NCBI GenBank assembly: GCA_963708245.1
Contig: OY970201.1
Coordinates: 5,580,001-5,644,000, forward strand
DNA length: 64,000 nt
DNA from: CAVYXK01 sp963708245
Lineage (GTDB): Bacteria > Pseudomonadota > Alphaproteobacteria > Acetobacterales > Acetobacteraceae
Direction of reading: 5' to 3'
Of this stretch, positions 35,797 through 43,936 are shown piece by piece. Both the position numbers and the translations under genes were made by a program. The notes below the pieces were generated by a model. The model did not search any database, was not told where the DNA came from, and saw nothing but the letters and a program-made list of their open reading frames with translations. Numbering within the stretch: the stretch's first letter is position 1; the number at the start of each line of letters is the position of its first letter.

Positions 35797-35999
35797 CCGC
35801 GTTCCCCTGCTGCTTCTTGCAAGTCTGCCGCAGACGAGCGAGCTCGAACAGGGCTGCTATTCGGCTGTACATTACAGGGCGCCAGCCGTGAGGACGCGGT
35901 GATGGGTTCCGATCCTTCTATGCATTCCGGCTGAGCACGGTCAGCGACTTACATGGAACAAGAAAGGCGTGAGCCGCCCCGCCGCCCAGCGCCGCGCTA

Positions 36000-36320
36000 A
36001 CGTGCCGTCCCGCCGCGCGCCGCTGGGTTTGCGGCGTATCGCGCCGCGCCGCCCGGCTTGCCAGCGCCCTCGCCCCTGCCGGACCCAGCCAGTCTGCTCG
36101 GCGAGCTGCTGCGCATCATGCGCGGAGGTTGAGTGTATTCGCTGACGCGGGCGATCCGCAGCGGACGGGCGGATGTGAAGCTCGCGCCGTGGCGCTCGAC
36201 CAGCCGAGGCGGTGTGATAGCGCCCACGCCGATCGCACCGGCGGCAGGCAATCGTCAGCATGGCGACGCGCGTGCCGCTTGGCCGGCCAACTCCTAGATC
36301 GGCTAATCGGCCCCTCACCC
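36000..36320 (-). pseudogene. Frameshifted small zinc-ribbon-like hypothetical
   Basis: Minus-strand frames together read LTIACRRCDRRGRYHT followed, in another frame, by RLVERHGASFTSARPLRIA. The C-x-x-C-x-x-x-G pattern suggests a small metal-binding conserved hypothetical protein of the type found in phage and accessory regions. A frameshift near 36245 and the truncated tail mark it as broken. The flanking 35797-35999 sequence has no gene. Confidence 0.4.
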
Positions 36321-36337
36321 GGCACCCGCGGCGCCGG

Positions 36338-37174
36338 TCAGGCCGGCCGCTTCATGACCACGAAGCCTGACCGGCGCAGGTGCCAGACCAGCCGCTCGGC
36401 CGTGATCCGCGCCATCGCGTCGTCAGCGTGGTGGACGCGGGCGTCGGCCGTCATAGCGGAGCGCGAAGGATAGCGTCGGCGACCTCGGCCGGGATGGCGG
36501 GGCGAAGCTGTGAAGCTGTCGGGGTTCGTCGGACATCCGGGGCAGGGTAGCCCGCCGGCGCGAACAGAACGGGGGGCCGCTATGGCTCGCGGTTGCGGCT
36601 TGGCGGCTCTGCCCTCGGTAGCGAACAGCACCCGGGCACGGTCGATATCAACAAACAGCGTGATGTAGTCATGGCCGCGACGGGCGGCGGTCTCGTCGAT
36701 GGCAAGCCGGGTCGCTTCCGAAGCGTCGGTCCGCGCCCGCGCCTGCTCGACGTAATGGTGGACGACCCGCCACAGCCGGGTGTCGTGCTCGCCCACCATC
36801 CGGGCCACCGCCTTGACCGGCATCGCCGAGACCATGGTCATGAGCAGCGCCTCGAACAGCAGGGTAAAGCCGCTGTCGGGTCGCGCCCACGGCACATTGG
36901 CCGTCCGGATGCCGCATCGGTCGCAGCGGACACGTGGCACGCGGGCGTTCAGGTACGCCTGGTGTTGGAAGAAATTGAGGTGGCGCTAGGTCATTCGCTG
37001 AGTGTCGTAGGCCGGACAATCGGTGGCGCCGCAGCTCGGGCAGGCAAACCGGCTACCAGGTGCGACGTCGATCTCGATGTCGAGCCGCTGCGCCGCGGCA
37101 TCGAACTCGCTGCGGGTCACTGTCCAAGGCGGAGCCAGATCGAGCGCCTGTTGCAGAAGGGTGGTGTCGCGCAT
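36338..37174 (-). pseudogene. ISL3-family transposase with amber codon and 3' truncation
   Basis: The N-terminus (ATG 37174) has the zinc-binding FACPSCGATDCP. After DTQRMT a TAG at about 36986 replaces an expected Trp. The same frame continues with RHLNFFQHQAYL, RVRCDRCG, the first catalytic Asp in LAIDETAARRGHDYIT and VDIDRARVLFATEGR. Homology ends at about 36600, leaving unrelated sequence. Not functional. The 37175-37380 flank holds no gene. Confidence 0.7.
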
Positions 37175-37389
37175 CGTCGTGCCTCTCGTCGCCCGGCCTG
37201 TCCGAGGGTGGCGTCGTGCTCGCCCCCGTCAAGGACGCTTCGCGTCGCCTTCGGCGGTGGCCTGTGGCCATCCTTGACCGGGGCTGTGCGCGGCGCCTGC
37301 GGGTCGTCAGGCCGGGACGAAGAAACGACCCCTTTCAGCCGAACAAAGAAACATCAGCAGGTGGTTGGAGTGGTTCGGCAAGACAAGAG

Positions 37390-37700
37390 GGTATCGTGAC
37401 TACCCACGCCAAACTGCGAGCAGGTTTTTTTTGAAACTGAGACCGGCGTGGTCGAGGAAATGCCACACCCCGTAATAGCTGACCGTGACGCCGCGCGCGG
37501 TCAGCTTAGCCAGCAGTTCCCGACCAGTGATGTCGGGTTTCTCGACCACCCGGGCGCGCTTGCGATCAGCCGGGTCCAGCCCTTCGCAGCAAGCATGACG
37601 GCGGCGATATCGCGGGGCGCTCGGCCTCCCGCAGAACGTCCAGCGCGAGCTGTCAGCTCATTGCGGGCGAGCTTGGCGCCGTAGCCGGCGAATAGCGGCT
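37390..37700 (-). pseudogene. Second IS630-family transposase remnant
   Basis: Minus-strand reading gives EKPDITGRELLAKLTARGV then VSYYGVWHFLDHAGLSFKK, the wHTH region of IS630 transposases, followed by a poly-A run where these elements normally frameshift, and then a stop. The catalytic domain is gone. Confidence 0.6.
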
Positions 37701-37841
37701 CTAGCCGGCCGAGTTAATGGATGCGAATCCGCTCCCGGCGCAGCTTTGTAAGCTCACTTTCGGGCATTCCTGCGCCCTATTGAGGCGCTGGCCCGGCCGG
37801 AACGTTCTGCCGGTGGCCGCTGCCGCGCGATACCGCCCCGA

Positions 37842-38300
37842 TCAGAGGATTGGTCGCGCCTTCTGCCAGATCATAGCGTGCGGCAAGTCTGCCTTGACAC
37901 CATTCGCTGGCTCGGCCGCGAGGTTAGCGGCTGCGATCCGCAGGAGCACGCTGCGGGAGGTGATCTCCACACTCTTCTGGCTCTGCCGAGGCAGCGGAAT
38001 CTTGCTGCGCCCGCAATATGCGACCAAGAGCGCCGTGAGCCCCTCGGCCCCCACCTCGGCCGACGGCATGCCATCGGCATCCCTGAATACCACTGTGTTC
38101 TTCTCAGGCAGGAACTCGATCCTGCGCATTCGCTCCGCGCGCAGTCCCGCAGCCTCGGCCATGCGAGGAACCGCAGCGATGGCACGCATAATAGCGGGCG
38201 CATCGAACTCTACCGTCCGGGTCTCCAGCACAGGCAAGCGATCGGCTCCTGGTTCGCCCCGCGCGGGAACGCCATGTCCCGTGGAGGCGCCAGCGACCAT
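37842..38300 (-). CDS. Hypothetical protein, unrecognised
   Basis: About 152 residues from ATG 38300 (the frame is open to 38480 but the upstream part has poor codon use). The core contains VEFDAPAIMRAIAAVPRM, GLRAERMRRIEFLPEKNT and VGAEGLTALLVAYCGR. The alternating pattern suggests a small alpha/beta DNA- or protein-binding domain, but I do not recognise the family. It lies between IS remnants, so it may be cargo or a leftover. The 38301-38681 interval shows nothing convincing. Confidence 0.45.
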   Translation of the reverse strand: MVAGASTGHGVPARGEPGADRLPVLETRTVEFDAPAIMRAIAAVPRMAEAAGLRAERMRRIEFLPEKNTVVFRDADGMPSAEVGAEGLTALLVAYCGRSKIPLPRQSQKSVEITSRSVLLRIAAANLAAEPANGVKADLPHAMIWQKARPIL

Positions 38301-38681
38301 CGCATGCCCGAGTGAAGGGGTTCCTAACGAGAGCTGCGCGCTCGACGAAGCACGGGGGGTGATCAACAACCAAGCGGACCTCAGGAACCTGTCGGAACGA
38401 TGATTGCAACGAAAACCCGATATGCTTCCACAGTCCCGCACCACAGTTCTGTTCCGATCCGTGGGCCACTGACGGGACATTCCACAGCGACGGTGCCAAC
38501 CAGTTGCGCCACCGCGCGAAGCCAGTTTCGATCACGGGGAAGATCACCGGCGAGAACTTGGAAGCCGACATCGGCAGCATTGATTGCGCTGCGCACTTAT
38601 CTCTGAAGAAATCGCGACGGGCGCCGTTTGCGCTCGCTGACCTTATGGCCGACGCTGCTCGGCCACCGCCCGCACGATTTC

Positions 38682-38966
38682 CTACCACAACCGATCCGCC
38701 GCCTCTCGCCGTTGGCGAAGCTCCTCTTCCGTCATGTCGGGCTTCAACTTGTCAACGATGATCGACGCCAGCGCCACGGGCTTGCGCTTGCGCTTGATCC
38801 GCCTCGGCGGCTTGGCGATGACGATGGTGGGCTTGTCGATCAGCACGTCGGGTACGTCGGGTGTTCGCGTGGCGATGCCAAGGCCGGAGAGGGCGGCGCA
38901 GCCGGTGGTGTAGGGTGCCGGACTCTGAACGGCTCGGTTGGCGCCTTTAGACGCGCGTCGATCCAT
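38682..38966 (-). CDS. Small basic hypothetical protein, possibly cut by a nonsense codon
   Basis: 94 residues with a basic central stretch KPPRRIKRKRKP and a C-terminal helix MTEEELRQRREAADRLW. The frame stops at TAG 38682-38684, but if read through it continues as EIVRAVAEQRRP, which looks like a natural end. The current stop may therefore be a late nonsense mutation. Function unknown. The 275 bases to the next tRNA hold no feature. Confidence 0.45.
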   Translation of the reverse strand: MDRRASKGANRAVQSPAPYTTGCAALSGLGIATRTPDVPDVLIDKPTIVIAKPPRRIKRKRKPVALASIIVDKLKPDMTEEELRQRREAADRLW

Positions 38967-39241
38967 CCGCGGACAAGATGCCGGCTGTTCGCTCGGTCAC
39001 TGGCTCGTCCGGGTCCACAGCGCGCTCCGCGGGTGGCTACCCGTTAGGAACCGCTAAACTCCCGTGTTTGCCATCGGCCGAATCAGGACGAGCGCTAGCT
39101 TGCGAGGGTCTATGACAAGGGCGCCAGCTGCTGATGCGGCATCGGCAGGGCCGGCCGGCGGAACGCCTCGAAGTTGCACTGTGGCTGCACGGGTCCGGCG
39201 GTCAGTCGCAATTCTACCGATAAGCCGTTGAAACCACGGGC

Positions 39242-39314
39242 GCGCCCTACAGGACTCGAACCTGTGACCCACAGCTTAGAAGGCTGTTGCTCTATCCTAC
39301 TGAGCTAAGGGCGC
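39242..39314 (-). tRNA. tRNA-Arg(TCT)
   Basis: A 73-base cloverleaf on the minus strand: acceptor GCGCCCT/AGGGCGC, D-arm TAGCTCAGTAGGATAGAGCA, anticodon loop CTTCTAA (anticodon TCT, reads AGA), T-arm GGTTCGAGTCC. CCA is not encoded. It lies at the edge of the IS-rich region, as is common for tRNA genes used as integration sites. Confidence 0.93.
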
Positions 39315-39325
39315 GAACCGGGGGT

Positions 39326-39426
39326 CTAGTGTTGCGATCCTATCGCTTCGATCCCCGGCCTCCATCTGGTTCGCGGCCGATCCCGCCATCCCGGTCGGGA
39401 TCGAAGTGTCAAAGTCAGAACACTAG
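39326..39426. repeat. Foldback (MITE-like) inverted repeat next to tRNA-Arg
   Basis: Two nested perfect inverted pairs, CTAGTGTT (39326-39333) with AACACTAG (39419-39426) and CTTCGATCCC (39346-39355) with GGGATCGAAG (39397-39406), enclose about 40 bases. The layout resembles a small foldback element or an IS tip pair with no coding capacity. Confidence 0.5.
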
Positions 39427-39461
39427 GCAACATTGAAAGCGCGCTCTGAAGATCTGAAGAT

Positions 39462-39767
39462 CTAATGCGTCCACATCTCTCGCCGGCCGAAGCGGAAATT
39501 GTCGGCATAGGCCTTCGGCTTGACCCGGCGTTCCTGCGGCAGCTCCACGTCATAGGCGACGCCGTGCTTCTCGGCATACGCGACTGCCTCCTCGCAGTTC
39601 TCGAAGGTCAGCTTCACCTGCGCCTGGGTATCCGTGCTGCCGATCCAGCCCATCAGCGGATCAGGGAGGCGCGGCGCAGCGGGCTCGAACTCCATCACCC
39701 AGTGATGGGTGCCGGCACGGCCAGATTGCATCGCGTTCTTCGGCGGCTGGTAGATGCGGGCCCGCAT
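39462..39767 (-). CDS. NADH dehydrogenase (complex I) accessory subunit, NDUFS4-like
   Basis: 101 residues of the ETC_C1_NDUFA4/NDUFS4 family: ARIYQPPKNAMQSG at the N-terminus, then HHWVMEFEP, PLMGWIGSTDT, and the C-terminal YADNFRFGRREMWTH. In alphaproteobacteria and mitochondria this soluble subunit binds the peripheral arm of complex I. The start ATG 39767 is unambiguous from family length. Confidence 0.9.
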   Translation of the reverse strand: MRARIYQPPKNAMQSGRAGTHHWVMEFEPAAPRLPDPLMGWIGSTDTQAQVKLTFENCEEAVAYAEKHGVAYDVELPQERRVKPKAYADNFRFGRREMWTH

Positions 39768-39796
39768 GGCCGGTCCTGCTCCGTTTGTCAAACCAG

Positions 39797-39874
39797 TGGT
39801 CGGGGCGGCCGGATTCGAACCGGCGGCCTCGTGTACCCAAAACACGCGCGCTGACCAGGCTGCGCCACGCCCCG
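39797..39874 (-). tRNA. tRNA-Pro(TGG)
   Basis: Minus-strand cloverleaf with acceptor CGGGGCG/CGCCCCG, anticodon loop TTTTGGG-type with anticodon TGG, T-arm GGTTCGAATCC, and encoded CCA (39797-39799 on the complement). Confidence 0.93.
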
Positions 39875-39907
39875 TGACAGTGTCCCTGTGGGGTGCCCCT
39901 AGCACGA

Positions 39908-40399
39908 TCACCCCATGTCGTGGAACATCGGCGCCAGCACCTTGTCGCCGACCGTGATGCCGAGCCGGGCAGTGGTGCCGCCGGCCAGCTCAAGCGTGGC
40001 CAGGACCGGGCCCTGGCTGGCGATGATGCGCAAGCTGCGTGGCACCGTGTTCTCGGCGATCGAGTCGATCGTGCCGTCGGCGGCGATGAACACCATGTCG
40101 AGCGGCACCAGGGTGTTCTTCATCCACATCTCAGACTGCCGCGGCGTGTCCCAGTCGAACAGCATCCCGCCATCGGGCGGGACGCTCGTGCGGAACATCA
40201 GCCCGGTCTCCTGCTGCACCGGGGTGGTAGCCAGCTCGACGTTGAAGACGTGCCGCTGGCCGTCCTTGGTCACGATGACGAGCTGTTGCTTCGGCAGTTC
40301 GGGCTGCGGTCCGGTGGGCTCGTCGGACTGGGCGAGCGCGGCGGCCGGCGCGAGCGCCAGCAGCGCGAGCAGAGTGCGGCGGTTCATGCGGGCTGGCAT
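39908..40399 (-). CDS. DUF192 family exported protein
   Basis: About 163 residues. A signal peptide with RRTLLALLALAPAAALAQ is followed by the DUF192 domain: FNVELATTPVQQETGLMFR, GGMLFDW, SEMWMKNT and LDMVFIAADG. The family is widespread, periplasmic or extracellular, and of unknown function. ATG 40399 has AGGA seven bases upstream; ATG 40387 is the alternative. Separated by 50 bases from prpB on the same strand. Confidence 0.87.
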   Translation of the reverse strand: MPARMNRRTLLALLALAPAAALAQSDEPTGPQPELPKQQLVIVTKDGQRHVFNVELATTPVQQETGLMFRTSVPPDGGMLFDWDTPRQSEMWMKNTLVPLDMVFIAADGTIDSIAENTVPRSLRIIASQGPVLATLELAGGTTARLGITVGDKVLAPMFHDMG

Positions 40400-40449
40400 T
40401 CCTGTTTCCTGGCCGGCTGGCGGCGTGTGTCGGGCGATGTACATCACGG

Positions 40450-41367
40450 CTAGCGCTGGGGCATGCCCTGCGGCACAACGGTCTGCACGATCGAAGCGTC
40501 GAGCGCCTCGTAGTCCTGGTAGCCGATGGTCGCGTAGAGCTCGGCGCGGGTCTGCATCCGGTCGACCATGCTCTGTGGGCCACCGTCACGACGGATCGCA
40601 GCGTAGAGTTCGGCCTGGGCCTTATTGGCGACACGCAGCGAGCTGACCGGCCAGATCACCATCTTGTAGCCCATCTGCTCGAACTCGCTCGCGGTGAAGA
40701 ACGGGGTGCGGCCGAACTCGGTCATGTTGGCGAGCAGCGGCGCCTTCACCTGCTCGGCGAAGGCGCGGAACATCTCGGCGCTTGTCAGGGCTTCGGGGAA
40801 GATCGCGTCGGCGCCGGCTTGCGAGTAGAGACGGGCGCGGGCGACGGCGCCGTCCATGCCTTCACTCGCGGCGGCGTCGGTGCGGGCGATGACGAACAGG
40901 TGCCGGCGGGCGCGCACGGCTGCGGCGATCTTGGCGGCCATGTCGTGTGGATCGGCAAGCTTCTTGTCGTTCAGATGGCCGCATTTCTTCGGCAGCATCT
41001 GGTCCTCGATATGTGCGGCGGCGGCGCCGGCGTCCTCAAAGCAGCGGACCATGTGCATGACGTTCAGCGCCTCGCCATAGCCGGTGTCGCCATCGACCAG
41101 CACCGGCAGCGCCGAGGCGCGCGCGATCTGGCGGATGAAGAAGCACACCTCATCGACGGTGATCACGCCGAGATCGGGCAGGCCCATCTGCGCACTCATC
41201 GCCGCGCCGGAGAGGTAGAGCGCCTGAAACCCAGCCGCCTTCGCCTGCAGCGCCGCCATGCCGTTATGCGCGCCGGGCAATTCCAGGATGCCGAAACGGG
41301 AAAGCAGAATACGGAACCGCTCGCCGGCGGGGGCGGCGGGAAGGTCTGCGGCGACGAGATAGGTCAT
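40450..41367 (-). CDS. prpB: Methylisocitrate lyase / PEP-mutase family lyase
   Basis: 305 residues. The catalytic KKCGH motif (in DQMLPKKCGHL), VDGDTGYGEALN and ELPGAHNGMAALQAKAAGF fit methylisocitrate lyase, which cleaves 2-methylisocitrate to pyruvate and succinate in propionate oxidation. No prpC or prpD adjoins it, so a related 2,3-dimethylmalate or oxaloacetate-type lyase remains possible. ATG 41367 is selected; the longer open frame upstream is Arg/Pro-rich and implausible. Confidence 0.85.
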   Translation of the reverse strand: MTYLVAADLPAAPAGERFRILLSRFGILELPGAHNGMAALQAKAAGFQALYLSGAAMSAQMGLPDLGVITVDEVCFFIRQIARASALPVLVDGDTGYGEALNVMHMVRCFEDAGAAAAHIEDQMLPKKCGHLNDKKLADPHDMAAKIAAAVRARRHLFVIARTDAAASEGMDGAVARARLYSQAGADAIFPEALTSAEMFRAFAEQVKAPLLANMTEFGRTPFFTASEFEQMGYKMVIWPVSSLRVANKAQAELYAAIRRDGGPQSMVDRMQTRAELYATIGYQDYEALDASIVQTVVPQGMPQR

Positions 41368-41561
41368 GGCGGATCGCTCCGGATGCAGGCGCCCCGGTCG
41401 GCCTGCGCGCCTGGCAGTCGCCGGCCGGATGATCGGGCGCCGTGGTAGAGCGTGTTGGCCGCGCCAACAAGCGCCGGTCGCCAAAAATCTTGGCTACGTG
41501 TCACACATCGCCAGGCTACGTCGTCATGTCCTCTGGAATAGCCCTGATGGAGGAGACAATC

Positions 41562-42020
41562 ATGACACCGAGGCTGAACCCGTTTGCCACCGCGCCTGCC
41601 GCAATGCAATCATGGCAGGATTTCGGAAAGGCCATCCTGGAGGGCGGGCTCGAGGACAATCTGACGGAACTCGTGAAGATCCGTGCGTCGCAAATCAACG
41701 GCTGCGCCTTTTGCCTTCACATGCACACCGCCGCTGCCCGAAAGCAGGGCGAGACCGAGGAGCGTCTTTACCTGCTCGATGCCTGGCGGGACTCGCCGCT
41801 CTATAACGAGCGGGAACGCGCGGCACTTGGTTGGACCGAAGCCTTGACGCTGCTCTCTGAGACGCATGCGCCCGATGCTGCTTATGAAGCGCTGCGAGCG
41901 CAGTTCACTGAGCAGGAGCAAGTGATGCTTACCTTGCTGATCGTGGCGATCAACGGATGGAACCGGATTCAAGTCGGCTTCCGCGCGGTCCATCCCGTGC
42001 ACGAGCGCCAGGCGGCTTGA
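41562..42020 (+). CDS. AhpD/carboxymuconolactone decarboxylase family protein
   Basis: 152 residues of the CMD/AhpD-like all-helical family with the redox motif C-x-x-C plus His in CAFCLHMHT (about residues 47-55). Such proteins detoxify peroxides with help of dihydrolipoamide-type partners. GGAGG precedes ATG 41562. Its stop overlaps the start of the downstream sigma-factor gene by one base (TGATG). CMD-family genes next to ECF41 sigma factors are a recognised pairing and are the usual target of that sigma factor. Confidence 0.9.
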   Translation: MTPRLNPFATAPAAMQSWQDFGKAILEGGLEDNLTELVKIRASQINGCAFCLHMHTAAARKQGETEERLYLLDAWRDSPLYNERERAALGWTEALTLLSETHAPDAAYEALRAQFTEQEQVMLTLLIVAINGWNRIQVGFRAVHPVHERQAA

Positions 42021-42886
42021 TGGCGGCGACGCCCGGCCAGGATGCCGCTGCCACATTCGATCCGCTGCGTCCGCGATTGGTCCGCATCGCTTACCGGATG
42101 CTGGGATCTGTCGCGGACGCAGAGGATGTGGTCCAGGAGGCGTTCCTTCGCTGGCTCGATGCCGATCGCAACGCGGTGCGCGAACCAGAGGCCTATCTCT
42201 GCCGCGTAGTGACGCGGCTTTGCCTCGACCACCTGAAATCCGCGCGACACCGGCGCGAAACCTATATCGGGCCGTGGCTGCCGGAACCGGTCGTAGAGGC
42301 AGCGGAGGATGAGATCGACGACATCACGCTGCCACTGATGCTGGCGCTAGAGCGCCTGTCGCCGCTGGAACGCGCCGCCTTTCTCCTGCACGACGTATTC
42401 GGCGTCAGCTTCGAGGAGATCGCGGAGACGATCGGTCGCGAACCGGCAACATGCCGCCAGCTTGCCAGCCGTGCGCGGACCCATGTCCGAGCCGCGCGCC
42501 CTCGCTTTCAGATGCCGAAAGAGCGTGGACTGCAGATCGCCGCGGCGTTCTTCGCCGCTTCGCGCGACGGCGACATGCAGCGGTTGCGGTCGCTTCTGGC
42601 GGCGGATGTAACGATATATGCAGATGGCGGCGGCAAGGTGCCAGCGGCAACGCGACCAATCATCGGGGTAGATGAGGTCATACGGTTCCAGGCCTCGCTG
42701 GCGCAGATCTTCGTCAGGACGATGTCGCGGATCGTACGCTATGGCTTTATCAACGGCTTGCCGGGATTCGTGACGGTCGAGCTGGGGAACACGTTACAAA
42801 CGACAGCGCTATGGATCGAGGACAAGAAGATTGTCACAATTTATGTTACGCGCAATCCGGACAAGCTGCGGCATGTCGTCCACTGA
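42020..42886 (+). CDS. ECF41-group RNA polymerase sigma factor (SigJ-like)
   Basis: 288 residues. Sigma region 2 (FDPLRPRLVRIAYRMLGS, ADAEDVVQEAFLRW), region 4 (LSPLERAAFLLHDVFGVSF), and a fused C-terminal SnoaL-like domain. The three ECF41 marks are visible: WLPEP in the linker (about residue 90), DGGG (about 200) and NPDKL near the end. In ECF41 factors this C-terminal extension replaces an anti-sigma factor and tunes activity. It is translationally coupled to the AhpD-like gene. The following 305 bases (42887-43191) hold no gene. Confidence 0.92.
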   Translation: MAATPGQDAAATFDPLRPRLVRIAYRMLGSVADAEDVVQEAFLRWLDADRNAVREPEAYLCRVVTRLCLDHLKSARHRRETYIGPWLPEPVVEAAEDEIDDITLPLMLALERLSPLERAAFLLHDVFGVSFEEIAETIGREPATCRQLASRARTHVRAARPRFQMPKERGLQIAAAFFAASRDGDMQRLRSLLAADVTIYADGGGKVPAATRPIIGVDEVIRFQASLAQIFVRTMSRIVRYGFINGLPGFVTVELGNTLQTTALWIEDKKIVTIYVTRNPDKLRHVVH

Positions 42887-43191
42887 TAGCGGAGACTGAA
42901 GGCGCACTCAGAGCGCAGTTGCGCATTTATGATCCTCTCTGGTGCTTTTACTGGCACCGCCGAAGCTGCGCTCGGGTTCGCCGACCAGCCATCCGACCCC
43001 AGGCGAACATCGCCCACATCGCTGCGTTGCAGCCGGCCAACCTGGCCGAGACCGACACCGCAGCCCTCGACGTCGCTGGGATCACCCGCCGCATGGCACA
43101 CATCAGCGCGTCCCGAGCTAGAGCCGCCGCACGGCGAGGTGGTCGGGAGCAACTCGCCGGCGGACTGTTAACTTGCCTTAGTTGCGTGCCC

Positions 43192-43668
43192 TCACGGTGA
43201 CGGGGGCGTATACGTAGGAGCAGGGACGTTGCTCTGCCCCCCATTTTGCCCGGGCGGATTGTACAGCCTCCAATTGGCCATAGGTTGGAAGAGCAGCTGC
43301 GCGTTGGCGCAGCCATCGCCGACCATCTTTGCGTCAACATCCCCGTTAGCAGACCTCGTTCCCAGAACGGTAGCAACGGGTCCTTCTCCCGTCCGGGATT
43401 TCAGAGTCAGTTGGAAGTGTCCGGCGTCGTCCATGGTCCCGGTGACCGAGCTGATTCCGGTCATATCGGAATAGTAAAAGATGCCGGTAACAGCACCGTC
43501 CTGGTGGCGTGCAATGCGCCACTCAATGTATGGGCACCCCGCCACATTCGACGGTACCTCTCCAGTATAGATCATCGCCGGCGGTGGGGGAGCCGCTACC
43601 GACCCTCCGGCCACTGCCTGAGCGGCAAGTAAGCTTAGTGCCGACACGAATATCGCTCCGCGAGTCAT
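43192..43668 (-). CDS. Exported hypothetical protein
   Basis: 158 residues with a clear signal peptide (MTRGAIFVSALSLLAAQAVAG, cleavage near residue 21) and a mature domain containing CPYIEWRIARHQDG, FYYSDMTG and a C-terminal proline-rich tail. Two cysteines could form a disulfide. I recognise no family. A long upstream intergenic region (43669-43936) should contain its promoter. Confidence 0.7.
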   Translation of the reverse strand: MTRGAIFVSALSLLAAQAVAGGSVAAPPPPAMIYTGEVPSNVAGCPYIEWRIARHQDGAVTGIFYYSDMTGISSVTGTMDDAGHFQLTLKSRTGEGPVATVLGTRSANGDVDAKMVGDGCANAQLLFQPMANWRLYNPPGQNGGQSNVPAPTYTPPSP

Positions 43669-43936
43669 GCTTTTTCTCCATCTCCTTTAGAAGACCCCCT
43701 GTCCGGAGGCACACTCAACCTGTAGCGCTCAACTCAATGCGGATGTTTGATGTAGATCAACTATCGTGACAGTGTCATCCATCGGTCATCAGGCTTGCAT
43801 GAATGCGATCCCCAAGAAGGCGGACAGGCCCACATAAAATCCGTCATGGAGGCCTACTTTCCGACTGAAGCGGGAGGCTGACGTGTCAGGTCAACAACCC
43901 GATGGCACCGGAGCTTTCCAGGGTGGTTATCGGCCG

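Noticed and set aside
42887..43191. A gene after the ECF41 sigma factor
   Set aside because: Short frames in all phases lack start sites and family patterns; treated as intergenic.
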